Assembly (NCBI RefSeq): GCF_021390935.1
Contig: NZ_JAJPUI010000001.1
Coordinates: forward strand, 868,001-932,000
Origin: Streptomyces sp. CC228A
Lineage (GTDB): Bacteria; Actinomycetota; Actinomycetes; Streptomycetales; Streptomycetaceae
DNA: 64,000 bases
Direction of reading: 5' to 3'
Below, in pieces: positions 1 through 8,510 of this stretch (its first letter is position 1; each line of letters starts with the position of its first letter). The notes under the pieces are model-generated. The model saw only the letters and a list, made by a program, of their open reading frames with translations. It had not been told where the DNA came from and ran no database searches. The position numbers and the translations under genes were made by a program.

Positions 1-690
1 GCCGCGTTCGAGCCCGAGGCGGGACTGTTCACCGAGGTCGCTCTCACCGCCGGCAGCGGAGCCGGCAACCACGAGGCCGCCGTCGCCCAAGACCTCCTCG
101 CCGACGAGGACCAGGACCTGACCGTCCTCGGTGACACCGCCTACGGAACCGGCGAACTCCGCGAAGCCCTCGAAGCCGACGGCCACACCCTCGTGATCAA
201 GCCCCCGCCCCTGCGGCAGGCCATCCCCGGCGGCTTCACGACCGACGACTTCCACGTCGACACCCAGGCCGGCCACGTCACCTGCCCGGCCGGCCACACC
301 AAAGCCCTCGGCCGCCCCCTCTCGGGCGGCAACCGCCAGGCCCAGTTCAAAAAACTCTGCCTCGATTGCCCTTTGCGCGAACGCTGCACCAGGTCCAAGA
401 CCGGACGCGTCTTCAGCGTCCATCCCCAGTACGACCTCCTCAAAACCGCCCGGGACCAGGCCGCCACCAGCCAGGAATGGCAGGACGAGTACCGCCGCTG
501 GCGACCACCCGTCGAACGCGCCATCGCCTGGCTCGTCGCCAAAGGCAACCGCCGCGTCCCCTACCGAGGCGTCCTCAAGAACAACACCTGGCTCCACAAC
601 CGGGCAGCCGCCCTCAACCTCCGCCGCCTCATCAACCTCGGACTCACCCACACCGGCACCACCTGGACCCTCACCCCCACCACCACATAG
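1..690 (+). CDS. IS1182-family transposase, C-terminal part (5' end outside window)
   Basis: The reading frame is open from the first base, so the protein starts outside the window. The visible 229 residues have the layout of the C-terminal half of IS1182/IS5-superfamily DDE transposases: a GDTAYGTGELR block near residue 44, then a Cys-rich segment (CPAGH, CLDCPLRERC), then a helical end with the E-containing stretch RRWRPPVERAIAWL and HNRAAALNLRRLINLGL. In this family the zinc-like Cys cluster lies inside the DDE domain and the last E is catalytic. It would catalyse movement of its own element. Whether the element is intact cannot be judged. No clear terminal inverted repeat was found after the stop codon. 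Confidence 0.85.
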   Translation, partial: AAFEPEAGLFTEVALTAGSGAGNHEAAVAQDLLADEDQDLTVLGDTAYGTGELREALEADGHTLVIKPPPLRQAIPGGFTTDDFHVDTQAGHVTCPAGHTKALGRPLSGGNRQAQFKKLCLDCPLRERCTRSKTGRVFSVHPQYDLLKTARDQAATSQEWQDEYRRWRPPVERAIAWLVAKGNRRVPYRGVLKNNTWLHNRAAALNLRRLINLGLTHTGTTWTLTPTTT

Positions 691-998
691 ACCAAAGGGC
701 CGCCCGGCCTACGGCCGGACAGCCCCCCAACAAGATCTTCATCGGCCTTCTAGGGGTAGGGCCGCGCCCGCCGCGCGGCACGCCGGGGAGGCAGCGCGGA
801 CCGCGCCGGCGCACGGCGACGGAGGCAGGTGGCGCGCCGCTCACGAGGCGGGCCGCTCACGAGGCGCGCCGCACGCGCCCACCGCCCCACCGCCCCACCG
901 CCCCGCAGGTCACACGGTCGGCCGCGCAGGCCGCCCTCCCCGCCGGTCACCGGGCGGTGCGAGGTCCCACGGCCGCGCCCGCCGCGCGGCCGCCGGGG
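691..998. other. Intergenic stretch downstream of the transposase
   Basis: About 300 bases of very GC-rich DNA separate the transposase stop from the small SGM_5486-type gene. Short direct repeats are present (the phrase CTCACGAGGCG occurs twice near 840-865, and CCGCCCCACCG twice near 885-900). I see no convincing gene here. The right end of the insertion sequence should lie within it, probably before about 760, but I could not identify its boundary. Confidence 0.5.
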
Positions 999-1121
999 TC
1001 AGGAGGGTGCCGCGAAGGTGGCGATGACGGAGATGACCGCGCCGATGGCGAGCATGGCGCCGAAGACGGCGAGGAGCTTCTTCTGGCCGTTCTTGGGGTT
1101 CGGGTCGAGCACAGGCTGCAT
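999..1121 (-). CDS. SGM_5486 family transporter-associated small protein
   Basis: This 40-residue protein begins MQPVLDPNPKNGQKK and has a single hydrophobic segment (about residues 16-37, LLAVFGAMLAIGAVISVIATF). It lies 17 bases downstream of the MFS transporter frame. The N-terminal Pro/Asn/Lys-rich stretch followed by one transmembrane helix matches the streptomycete SGM_5486 family, which is known only from its constant position beside CynX/NimT-type transporters. It is probably an accessory or stabilising subunit of the neighbouring exporter; that role is inferred from position only. Confidence 0.8.
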   Translation of the reverse strand: MQPVLDPNPKNGQKKLLAVFGAMLAIGAVISVIATFAAPS

Positions 1122-1138
1122 GGCACCAGTCTCGCATC

Positions 1139-2429
1139 TCAGCTCTCGTCCTCGACCGTCCGGTCCCGCCCTGCGAGGATGCCCGCGGCCATCTGCGGCA
1201 GGAGCAGCCCCATCATCAGCAGCAGGGGCACGTCCCAGCCGCCGCTGTGCTGGTAGAGGGCACCGACCAGGAGGGGGCCGGGCACGGAGACGAGGTAGCC
1301 GACGCTCTGGGCGAACGCGGAGAGCCGCACCACGCCCGGGCCGCTCCGCGCCCGCATTCCGATCATGGTGAGGGCCAGCGGGAAGGCGCAGTTGGAGAGG
1401 CCGAGGAGCAGCACCCACAGCCACGCCCCGGCCGCGGGCGCGGCGTACAGGCCGGCGTAGCCGACGAGGCCGCTCAGGCCGAGCAGGACGACGAGGGGGC
1501 CCTGCTGCCGCATCCGGCCGGCCACCCGGGGGATGACGAAGGCGAGCGGGACGCCCATGGCCATGGTGACGGCCAGCAGCAGGCCGGCGGTGCCCGCGGG
1601 GACCCCGGCGTCGCGGAAGATCTGCGGCAACCAGCCCATGGTGATGTACGCGCCGGTGGCCTGGAGGCCGAAGAAGCAGGCGAGGGCCCAGGCGGTGCGG
1701 CTGCGGGCGATCCGCGGTCCCGTGGCGGCCCGCGGGGCGGGGCGTCCGGTCCCCGGCCCCGGTCGGTGCCGGGGGCCGCGGGCGGCCGCCGCGGGCGCGT
1801 ACGACGGCGGTCCACGGCAGCACGGCGAGGACGGCGAGGACCGCCCACAGGCCGAGGCCGGTGCGCCAGCCGCCGCCCAGGGCGGTGGTCAGCGGGACGG
1901 TGGCGGCGGCCGCGAGGGATGTGCCGAGGGCGAGGGCCATGGAGTAGAGGCCGGTCATGGTGCCGACGCGGTCGGGGAAGTACCGCTTGACGATGACGGG
2001 CATCAGGACGTTGCTGAGGGCGATGCCCATGAGGGCGAGGGCGCTGGCCGCGAGGAACCCGGCGGTGCCGCCCGCGAAGGGCCGTACGAGGAGGCCGGCC
2101 GCGATGGCGGCCATGCCGGCCCAGACCACGGCGGCGGGCCCGAAGCGGCGGGCCAGCCGGGGTGCCGCGATGCCGAACAGGGCGAAGCACAGCGGCGGCA
2201 CGGCCGTCAGCAGGCCGGCGGCGCTGCCGCTCATGTGGAGGCCGGTGCGGACCTCTTCGAGGAGGGCGCCGAGGCTGGTGATGGCGGGCCGGAGGTTGAG
2301 CGCGGCGAGGACGAGTCCGACGACGAGGAGGCGGCGGAGCCACCGGGGAACCGGGGGCTGCTCCTCCTGGCGGGGGGATGCGGGGGATGCTGGGGGCGTG
2401 AGGGTGCGGGTCTGGAGGTCGTCGGACAT
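1139..2429 (-). pseudogene. CynX/NimT-type MFS transporter, apparent frameshift
   Basis: The first part (from ATG at 2429) reads as a CynX/NimT major facilitator: an N-terminal tail, then six membrane helices starting near RRLLVVGLVLAALNLRPAIT. After LPWTAVVRARGG the frame loses homology, and the next six helices continue in another frame (ALACFFGLQATGAYITMGWLPQIF onward) to a stop at 1139. The break lies in the central cytoplasmic loop, roughly 1700-1790, in a C/G-rich run. The family exports or imports small organic anions and nitroimidazole-like compounds. The divergent FadR-type gene is the likely regulator. The gene is either inactivated or affected by a one-base sequence error. Confidence 0.75.
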
Positions 2430-2453
2430 AACACCATCATAGAATCATGGGAT

Positions 2454-2469
2454 GATTGGTTGTCCAATC
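2454..2469. promoter_or_regulatory. Palindromic operator candidate between the MFS gene and the GntR gene
   Basis: The sequence GATTGGTTGTCCAATC has perfect 6-base arms around TTGT. It sits in an unusually AT-rich patch of the 87-base divergent intergenic region, 25 bases upstream of the MFS start and 48 bases upstream of the GntR start. TNGTNNNACNA-like cores are usual for FCD-type GntR regulators, so this is the natural site for autoregulation and control of the transporter. Binding is inferred. Confidence 0.5.
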
Positions 2470-2516
2470 GTGAACGACGTCGCGGCAAGGCCGACGAGGA
2501 GAGGACCAGGACAGGC

Positions 2517-3203
2517 ATGGCGCTCAGCTCCCCCCGCCGATCGGGGCTGTCGGACCAGGTGATCGCGCAGTTGCGGAACCAGATCACCTCGGGCGAGTGG
2601 CCGGTCGGCTCGCGCATCCCCACCGAGCCGGAGCTCGTCGAGCAGCTGGGCGTGGCCCGCAACACGGTCCGCGAGGCGGTGCGCGCGCTCGCGCACAACG
2701 GGCTGCTGGACATCCGCCAGGGGTCCGGCACCTACGTGGTGGCGACCAGCGAGCTCGCCGGGGTGATGCACCGCCGCTTCGCCGGCGCGGACCCGCGGCA
2801 CGTGGCGGAGGTCCGCTCGACGCTGGAGTCCACGGCCGCGCGGCTGGCCGCGCAGCGCCGCACGGAGCGGGACGTGCAGCAGCTCGACACGCTGCTGGCC
2901 CGGCGGGAGGAGGCGTGGGCGACGGGCGACGCCGAGCTGTTCGTGTCGGCGGACTCGACGTTCCACCTGGCGGTGGTCGCCGCGTCGCACAACGAGGTGC
3001 TCGGCGAGCTCTACGCCGACCTCGGCCACCTGCTGCGGGACTGGCTGCGCGAGGACGTGGGCCGGGAGCTGCGCCCTGAGCACCACATGGACCACGCGCG
3101 GCTGGTGGAGGCGATCCGGGCGGGCGACGCGCAGACCGCGGCGGCGGAGGCGGCGGGCTACCCCTTCATGTGCCTGCGGGACCCGCGGCCGGCCGGTGGG
3201 TGA
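2517..3203 (+). CDS. GntR/FadR-family transcriptional regulator (FCD domain)
   Basis: This 228-residue regulator has an N-terminal winged helix (about residues 10-78, with PTEPELVEQLGVARNTVREAVR as the recognition region and GLLDIRQGSGTYV as the wing). A C-terminal all-helical FCD domain (about 90-215) carries the expected metal/ligand residues in the D..FH..... and H..H motifs (STFHLAVV, HHMDHARLVEAI). FCD domains bind small carboxylates or similar effectors and release DNA. The start is ATG at 2517, the first start giving a complete wHTH. The gene diverges from the MFS transporter, its probable target. It overlaps the convergent secreted-protein gene by 38 bases. Confidence 0.9.
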   Translation: MALSSPRRSGLSDQVIAQLRNQITSGEWPVGSRIPTEPELVEQLGVARNTVREAVRALAHNGLLDIRQGSGTYVVATSELAGVMHRRFAGADPRHVAEVRSTLESTAARLAAQRRTERDVQQLDTLLARREEAWATGDAELFVSADSTFHLAVVAASHNEVLGELYADLGHLLRDWLREDVGRELRPEHHMDHARLVEAIRAGDAQTAAAEAAGYPFMCLRDPRPAGG

Positions 3204-3570
3204 GCCAGACCGCGCGGACCTCCTTCCAGCACCGCTCGGTGAGCTGCACGTGGGCGGTGGGCGCCACGTCCACCGGGGCGCTGTCCACGTCGAGGTCCCA
3301 CCACCGGGCGCACTCGACGTGCAGTTGGACGCGGTCGGTGCGGGGATAGGGGTTGTGGCAGTACGCGGTGACGCGTGAGCCCTCGACGGTGGTGCCGCAG
3401 CGGGCGGTCTGCTCCTCGGCCGCGGGGCCGCCGTCGCGCGAGGCGGTCCGGGAGGCTGCGGCGGGGGCGGTTTCCGCCGGTTCGGCCGCGGCCGAACCGG
3501 CGGGCAGCAGGGCGGCGAGCGCCGCGAGAAGCGCGGCGGCACGGCGCGGGACGCGGTGTTCGGGCGGCAC
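3166..3570 (-). CDS. Secreted protein of unknown function
   Basis: The GTG at 3570 is preceded by a strong GGAGGAGGT site, which decides the start although the frame is open further upstream. The 134-residue product has a signal peptide (basic VPPEHRVPRRA, hydrophobic ALLAALAALL, AxA-type cleavage region SAAAEPAE). A low-complexity stretch follows, then a compact domain with three cysteines (ARCGTT, AYCHNPYP, VECARWW, plus TERCWKEV) that could form disulfides outside the cell. I do not recognise the family. It ends inside the 3' end of the convergent GntR gene. Confidence 0.6.
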   Translation of the reverse strand: MPPEHRVPRRAAALLAALAALLPAGSAAAEPAETAPAAASRTASRDGGPAAEEQTARCGTTVEGSRVTAYCHNPYPRTDRVQLHVECARWWDLDVDSAPVDVAPTAHVQLTERCWKEVRAVWLTHRPAAGPAGT

Positions 3571-3694
3571 GGCGGCACCTCCTCCCCGTCGGCCGGGAAG
3601 GCGGGCCACCCGGCTCGACCAGTGTGCCGCAGACGCACGCGGGCCGCGCGCCGTCCGGGTGACGGTCACGCGGCCTCGTGCGGGAAACGGCAGG

Positions 3695-4462
3695 TCAGGC
3701 ACCCATGATGTGGACGCCGCCGTCGACGTGGATGATCTCGCCGGTGGTCTTCGGGAAGAAGTCCGACAGCAGGGCGACGACGCCGCGGCCGGCCGGCTCC
3801 GGGTCGGCCATGTCCCAGGCGAGCGGGGAGCGCTCGTCCCAGACCTTCGCGAGCTCGCCGAAGCCCGGGATGGACTTGGCGGCCATCGAGCCGATCGGGC
3901 CGGCGGAGACGAGGTTGCAGCGGACGTTGTGCTTGCCGAGGTCGCGGGCCAGGTAGCGGCTGGTGGCCTCGAGGGCGGCCTTGGCCGGGCCCATCCAGTC
4001 GTACTGCGGCCAGGCGAACTGCGCGTCGAAGGTGAGGCCGACGACCGAGCCGCCCTGCTCCATGAGCGGCAGGCAGGCCATGGTCAGCGACTTCAGCGAG
4101 AACGCCGAGACGTGCATCGCGGTCGACACCGACTCGAACGGCGTGTGGAGGAAGTTGCCGCCGAGGGCGTCCTGCGGCGCGAAGCCGATGGAGTGGACGA
4201 CGCCGTCGAGGCCGCCGAGCTCCTTGCGCACGGTCTCCTCGACCCGGGCCAGGTGCTCGTCGTCGGTGACGTCGAGCTCGAAGACCGTGGCGGGCTTGGG
4301 AAGCTTCTTGGCGATGCGCTCGGTGAGGGTGGGGCGCGGGAAGGCGGTGAGGATGACCTCGGCGCCCTGCTCCTGGGCCACCTTCGCGGTGTGGAAGGCG
4401 ATGGAGGACTCCATCAGCACACCGGTGATCAGGATGCGCTTGCCGTCGAGAATTCCGCTCAT
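3695..4462 (-). CDS. fabI: Enoyl-ACP reductase FabI (NADH)
   Basis: FabI performs the last reductive step of fatty-acid elongation, reducing trans-2-enoyl-ACP. The 255-residue protein is an SDR with the FabI-type nucleotide-binding start GKRILITGVLMESSIAF. The catalytic Tyr-x6-Lys motif is present as YDWMGPAK, and the C-terminal TGEIIHVDGGVHIMGA is typical. It lies five bases behind fabG and is surely co-transcribed with it, the usual arrangement in Streptomyces. InhA/FabI inhibitors act on this enzyme class; nothing in the sequence predicts resistance. Confidence 0.97.
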   Translation of the reverse strand: MSGILDGKRILITGVLMESSIAFHTAKVAQEQGAEVILTAFPRPTLTERIAKKLPKPATVFELDVTDDEHLARVEETVRKELGGLDGVVHSIGFAPQDALGGNFLHTPFESVSTAMHVSAFSLKSLTMACLPLMEQGGSVVGLTFDAQFAWPQYDWMGPAKAALEATSRYLARDLGKHNVRCNLVSAGPIGSMAAKSIPGFGELAKVWDERSPLAWDMADPEPAGRGVVALLSDFFPKTTGEIIHVDGGVHIMGA

Positions 4463-4467
4463 GTTGC

Positions 4468-5187
4468 TCAGTGACCCATGCCCAATCCGCCGTCAACCGG
4501 GATGACGGCTCCAGTGATGTACGAGGCGTCGTCGGAGGCGAGGAAGCGCACCGCGGCGGCGATCTCCTCCGGCTGCGCGTAGCGGCCGAGCGGCACCTGG
4601 GAGACGATGCCGGACCGCTGCTCGTCGGTGAGCACCTTGGTCATGTCGGTGTCGACGAAGCCGGGCGCGACGACGTTGAAGGTGATGTTGCGGGATCCGA
4701 GTTCCCGGGCGAGGGAGCGGGCGAAGCCCACCAGTCCGGCCTTGGAGGCGGCGTAGTTCGCCTGGCCCGCCGAGCCGAGCAGGCCGACGACGGACGAGAT
4801 CAGCACGACGCGGCCCTTCTTGGCGCGCAGCATGCCGCGGTTGGCCCGCTTGACCACGCGGAAGGTGCCCGTGAGGTTGGTGTCCAGGACGGCAGTGAAG
4901 TCGTCCTCGGTCATCCGCATGAGCAGCTGGTCCTTGGTGACACCGGCGTTGGCGACGAGGACCTCCACGGGGCCGTGCTTCTCCTCGATCTCCTTGTAGG
5001 CGGCCTCCACCTGCTCGGAGTCGGTGATGTCACAGCGCACGGCCAGGCAGCCCAGCTCGGTCAGCTCGGCCGGCGGCTCGCCCGACCGGTAGGTGTACGC
5101 GACCTTGTCGCCTGCTGCGGCGAAAGCGCGGGCGATGGCGAGGCCGATGCCCCGGTTTCCTCCGGTGACGAGAACCGAGCGGCTCAT
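4468..5187 (-). CDS. fabG: 3-oxoacyl-ACP reductase FabG
   Basis: This 239-residue short-chain dehydrogenase reduces 3-oxoacyl-ACP with NADPH in fatty-acid synthesis. It shows the cofactor loop VTGGNRGIGLAIA, the NAG motif (LVANAGVT), catalytic Ser in LISSVVG and the YAASK catalytic pair, and ends in a DGGLGMGH tail. It is the first gene of the fabG-fabI pair, with a 5-base spacer to fabI. The ATG at 5187 is preceded by AAAGGGTGA, a good ribosome binding site. Confidence 0.96.
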   Translation of the reverse strand: MSRSVLVTGGNRGIGLAIARAFAAAGDKVAYTYRSGEPPAELTELGCLAVRCDITDSEQVEAAYKEIEEKHGPVEVLVANAGVTKDQLLMRMTEDDFTAVLDTNLTGTFRVVKRANRGMLRAKKGRVVLISSVVGLLGSAGQANYAASKAGLVGFARSLARELGSRNITFNVVAPGFVDTDMTKVLTDEQRSGIVSQVPLGRYAQPEEIAAAVRFLASDDASYITGAVIPVDGGLGMGH

Positions 5188-5385
5188 CCGATCACCCTTT
5201 CCCTAGCTGTGTGTTTCTCCCGAGAACCTATCGGTCCGCCCCCGCGTCCGGGGACTCGGCCCCTGACAGTGGCGTACGGAACTCGCTGTCGGGTCCCTAC
5301 AGAAAACACTGGGCAGAGGGACGGTCGACCGGCGATGATCGGTCCCGACCGGTCGTTCAGGACGTCCACACGACAGGAGACACTG

Positions 5386-6909
5386 GTGCCACATTCCATC
5401 GACGAAGCGTTCACGGCGCTGCCGCTGCGGGCGCTCGCCGACGCGGCGCTGGCGCGGGCGCGGGCGCTCGGCGCGGAACACGCCGACTTCCGGTTCGAGC
5501 GGGTGCGCAGCGCGTCGTGGCGGCTGCGGGACGCCCGGCCGGCGGGCTCCTCGGACACCACCGACCTCGGGTACGCGGTGCGGGTGGTGCACGGCGGGGC
5601 CTGGGGCTTCGCGTCGGGCGTGGACCTGTCGATGGACGCGGCGGCGAAGGTCGCGTCGCAGGCGGTGGCCATGGCGAAGCTGTCGGCGCAGGTGATCGCG
5701 GCGGCGGGCAGCGGGGAGAGGGTGGAGCTGGCGGACGAGCCGGTGCACGGGGAGCGGACGTGGGTCTCCTCGTACGGCGTCGACCCGTTCACCGTGCCGG
5801 ACGCGGAGAAGACCGGGCTGCTGGCGGACTGGAGCGCGCGGCTGCTGCGGGCCGGCGGGGTGGCGCACGTGGACGCCACGCTGACGGCCGTCCACGAGAA
5901 CAAGTTCTACGCCGACACGGCGGGCACCGTCACCACGCAGCAGCGGGTGCGGATCCAGCCGCAGCTGACGGCGGTGGCGGTGGACGCGGCGGGCGGCGGG
6001 TTCGAGTCGATGCGGACGCTGGCGCCGCCGGCGGGGCGCGGCTGGGAGTACCTGACGGGCACCGGCTGGGACTGGGACGCGGAGCTGGAGCGGATCCCGG
6101 AGCTGCTGGCCGAGAAGATGAAGGCGCCGAGCGTCGAGGCGGGGACGTACGACCTGGTCGTGGACCCGTCCAACCTGTGGCTGACGATCCACGAGTCGGT
6201 CGGGCACGCCACCGAGCTGGACCGGGCGCTCGGCTACGAGGCGGCGTACGCGGGCACGTCGTTCGCTACCTTCGACCAGCTGGGGAAGCTGCGGTACGGC
6301 TCGCCGGCGATGAACGTGACCGGTGACCGCACCGCCGAGCACGGGCTCGCCACCGTCGGCTACGACGACGAGGGCGTGGAGGCGCAGTCCTGGGACCTGG
6401 TGAAGGACGGGGTGCTGGTCGGCTACCAGACGGACCGGCGGATCGCGCGGCTCACCGGGCTCGGGCGGTCCAACGGCTGCGCGTTCGCGGACTCGCCGTC
6501 GCACGTGCCGGTGCAGCGGATGGCGAACGTGTCGCTGCTGCCCGAGCCGGGCGGGCTGTCCACGGAGGACCTGATCGGCGGCGTCGAGCGGGGCATCTAC
6601 GTGGTCGGCGACCGGTCCTGGTCCATCGACATGCAGCGGTACAACTTCCAGTTCACCGGCCAGCGGTTCTTCCGCATCGAGAACGGGCGGCTGGCGGGCC
6701 AGCTGCGGGACGTCGCGTACCAGGCGACGACGACGGACTTCTGGGGCTCGCTGGAGAAGGTGGGCGGCCCGCAGACGTACGTCCTGGGCGGCGCCTTCAA
6801 CTGCGGCAAGGCCCAGCCGGGCCAGGTGGCCGCGGTGTCGCACGGCTGCCCGTCCGCCCTCTTCCGCGGCGTGAACATCCTCAACACGAACCAGGAGGCC
6901 GGCAGGTGA
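5386..6909 (+). CDS. tldD: TldD-family metalloprotease subunit
   Basis: TldD and TldE (PmbA) form a heteromeric cytosolic protease that degrades unfolded peptides and, in some hosts, matures RiPP precursors. This 507-residue protein has the TldD signature HExxxH (HESVGH, residues 269-274) that binds zinc, plus the C-terminal block with NCGKAQPG and SHGCPS. The GTG at 5386 is chosen because it follows AGGAGA at proper distance and gives the family's length; the open frame extends uselessly upstream. The partner pmbA follows after 91 bases. The divergent fabG promoter shares the upstream region. Confidence 0.92.
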   Translation: MPHSIDEAFTALPLRALADAALARARALGAEHADFRFERVRSASWRLRDARPAGSSDTTDLGYAVRVVHGGAWGFASGVDLSMDAAAKVASQAVAMAKLSAQVIAAAGSGERVELADEPVHGERTWVSSYGVDPFTVPDAEKTGLLADWSARLLRAGGVAHVDATLTAVHENKFYADTAGTVTTQQRVRIQPQLTAVAVDAAGGGFESMRTLAPPAGRGWEYLTGTGWDWDAELERIPELLAEKMKAPSVEAGTYDLVVDPSNLWLTIHESVGHATELDRALGYEAAYAGTSFATFDQLGKLRYGSPAMNVTGDRTAEHGLATVGYDDEGVEAQSWDLVKDGVLVGYQTDRRIARLTGLGRSNGCAFADSPSHVPVQRMANVSLLPEPGGLSTEDLIGGVERGIYVVGDRSWSIDMQRYNFQFTGQRFFRIENGRLAGQLRDVAYQATTTDFWGSLEKVGGPQTYVLGGAFNCGKAQPGQVAAVSHGCPSALFRGVNILNTNQEAGR

Positions 6910-6998
6910 GCCGCCGCACCGTACCCGCGGCCCCCCGCCGGGGGCCCGGGGGCCGCGCCCCGCAGACGCCCCGCCCGCACACGAACCAGGAGGCCGGC
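6884..6998. repeat. 20-bp direct repeat flanking the tldD-pmbA spacer
   Basis: The 20-mer starting ACACGAACCAGG and ending GAGGCCGGC occurs at 6884-6903, inside the tldD 3' end, and again at 6979-6998, where it supplies the ribosome binding site (AGGAGG) of pmbA. The 75 bases between are GC-rich with no gene. This looks like a small duplication or insertion that pushed the two genes apart. Confidence 0.8.
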
Positions 6999-7000
6999 CG

Positions 7001-8395
7001 ATGAGCCCCGTGAGCAGCAAGCCGTACGAGATCGTCGAGCGGGCGCTGGAACTGTCCAGGGCCGACGGGTGCGTCGTCATCGCGGACGAGCGGTCGTCCG
7101 CGAACCTGCGGTGGGCGGGGAACGCGCTGACCACGAACGGGGTCACCCGGGGCCGGACGCTCACCGTCGTCGCGACCGTCGACGGGGCCGAGGGCACGGC
7201 GTCCGGGGTGGTGTCCCGGTCGGCGGTGACCGCCGAGGAGCTGGAGCCGCTGGTGCGGGCCGCGGAGGAGGCCGCCCGGTCGGCGGGCCCGGCGGAGGAC
7301 GCCGGTCCGCTGGTCGCGGGGGTGCCGGAGTCACCGGACTTCGGGGAGGCCCCGGCCGAGACGTCGCCGGAGGTGTTCGCGGGCTTCGCGCCCGCGCTGG
7401 GCGAGGCGTTCGGGCGGGCCGGGGCGGGCGGCCGGGAGCTGTACGGGTTCGCGTACCACGAGCTGACCAGCACGTACGTCGGTACGTCCACGGGGCTGCG
7501 GCTGCGGCACGACCAGCCGAACGGGACGCTGGAGCTGAACGGCAAGTCCCCGGACCGCACGCGGTCGGCGTGGGTGGGGCGGGCCACCCGGGACTTCGGT
7601 GACGTGGACCCGCTGGCCCTCGACGAGGAGCTGGCGCAGCGGCTCGCCTGGGCGGAGCGGCGGATCGAGCTGCCGGCCGGGCGGTACGAGACGCTGCTGC
7701 CGCCCACCGCGGTGGCGGACCTGCTGATCTACCAGCAGTGGTCGGCGGCGGCCCGCGACGCGGCGGAGGGCCGCACGGTCTTCTCGAAGCCGGGCGGCGG
7801 GACCCGCGTCGGGGAGAACCTCGCCACGCTGCCGCTGACGCTGCGCAGCGACCCCGCGGAGCCGGGCCTGGAGTCGGCGCCCTTCGTGATCGCGCACGCG
7901 TCGGGCGACGACGCGTCGGTGTTCGACAACGGGCTGCCGCTGGCGCCGGTGGACTGGATCCGCGAGGGGCGGCTGGAGCACCTGGTCACGACCCGGCACA
8001 GCGCCGGCCTGACCGGGCTGCCGGTGGCTCCGGGCGCGGGGAACCTGATCCTGGAGGGCGGCGCGGACCGGTCGCTGGAGGAGATGGTGGCCTCGACCCG
8101 GCGGGGCCTGCTGGTGACCTGCCTGTGGTACATCCGCGAGGTGGATCCGGCGACGCTGCTGCTGACGGGGCTCACCCGGGACGGGGTGTACCTCGTCGAG
8201 GACGGCGCGGTGGTCGGCGAGGTCAACAACTTCCGGTTCAACGAGTCGCCGGTGGAGCTGCTGCGGCGGGCCTCGGAGGCCGGCCGCACGGAGCGGACGC
8301 TGCCCCGGGAGTGGAGCGACTGGTTCACGCGCACCGCGATGCCTCCGCTGCGGGTGCCGGACTTCAACATGAGCTCCGTCAGCCAGGGCGTGTGA
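7001..8395 (+). CDS. pmbA: PmbA/TldE-family metalloprotease subunit
   Basis: This 464-residue protein is the partner of TldD in the TldD/TldE protease. Like other TldE subunits it lacks the HExxxH zinc motif but keeps the overall fold, seen in SANLRWAGNALTTNGVTRG at the N-terminus and the C-terminal block GLLVTCLWYIREVDPATLLLTGLTRDG. The ATG at 7001 follows AGGAGGCCGGCCG. It would act in the cytosol with the upstream gene product. No RiPP precursor is seen nearby, so a housekeeping role is more likely. Confidence 0.9.
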   Translation: MSPVSSKPYEIVERALELSRADGCVVIADERSSANLRWAGNALTTNGVTRGRTLTVVATVDGAEGTASGVVSRSAVTAEELEPLVRAAEEAARSAGPAEDAGPLVAGVPESPDFGEAPAETSPEVFAGFAPALGEAFGRAGAGGRELYGFAYHELTSTYVGTSTGLRLRHDQPNGTLELNGKSPDRTRSAWVGRATRDFGDVDPLALDEELAQRLAWAERRIELPAGRYETLLPPTAVADLLIYQQWSAAARDAAEGRTVFSKPGGGTRVGENLATLPLTLRSDPAEPGLESAPFVIAHASGDDASVFDNGLPLAPVDWIREGRLEHLVTTRHSAGLTGLPVAPGAGNLILEGGADRSLEEMVASTRRGLLVTCLWYIREVDPATLLLTGLTRDGVYLVEDGAVVGEVNNFRFNESPVELLRRASEAGRTERTLPREWSDWFTRTAMPPLRVPDFNMSSVSQGV

Positions 8396-8510
8396 CCCGT
8401 CCGGGGAGGGCCGTGCGCCGAGGGGCGGGCGGGCGCCGTCGGGCGGCCGGGGCCGTGCGGGCACGACCTAGACTGGCGGGCGACAGACGACATCAGGAGG
8501 AACGAGAACC

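Noticed and set aside
1533..2516. N-terminal extension of the GntR regulator to over 550 residues
   Set aside because: The extension is antisense to the MFS transporter; the wHTH starts directly after ATG 2517.
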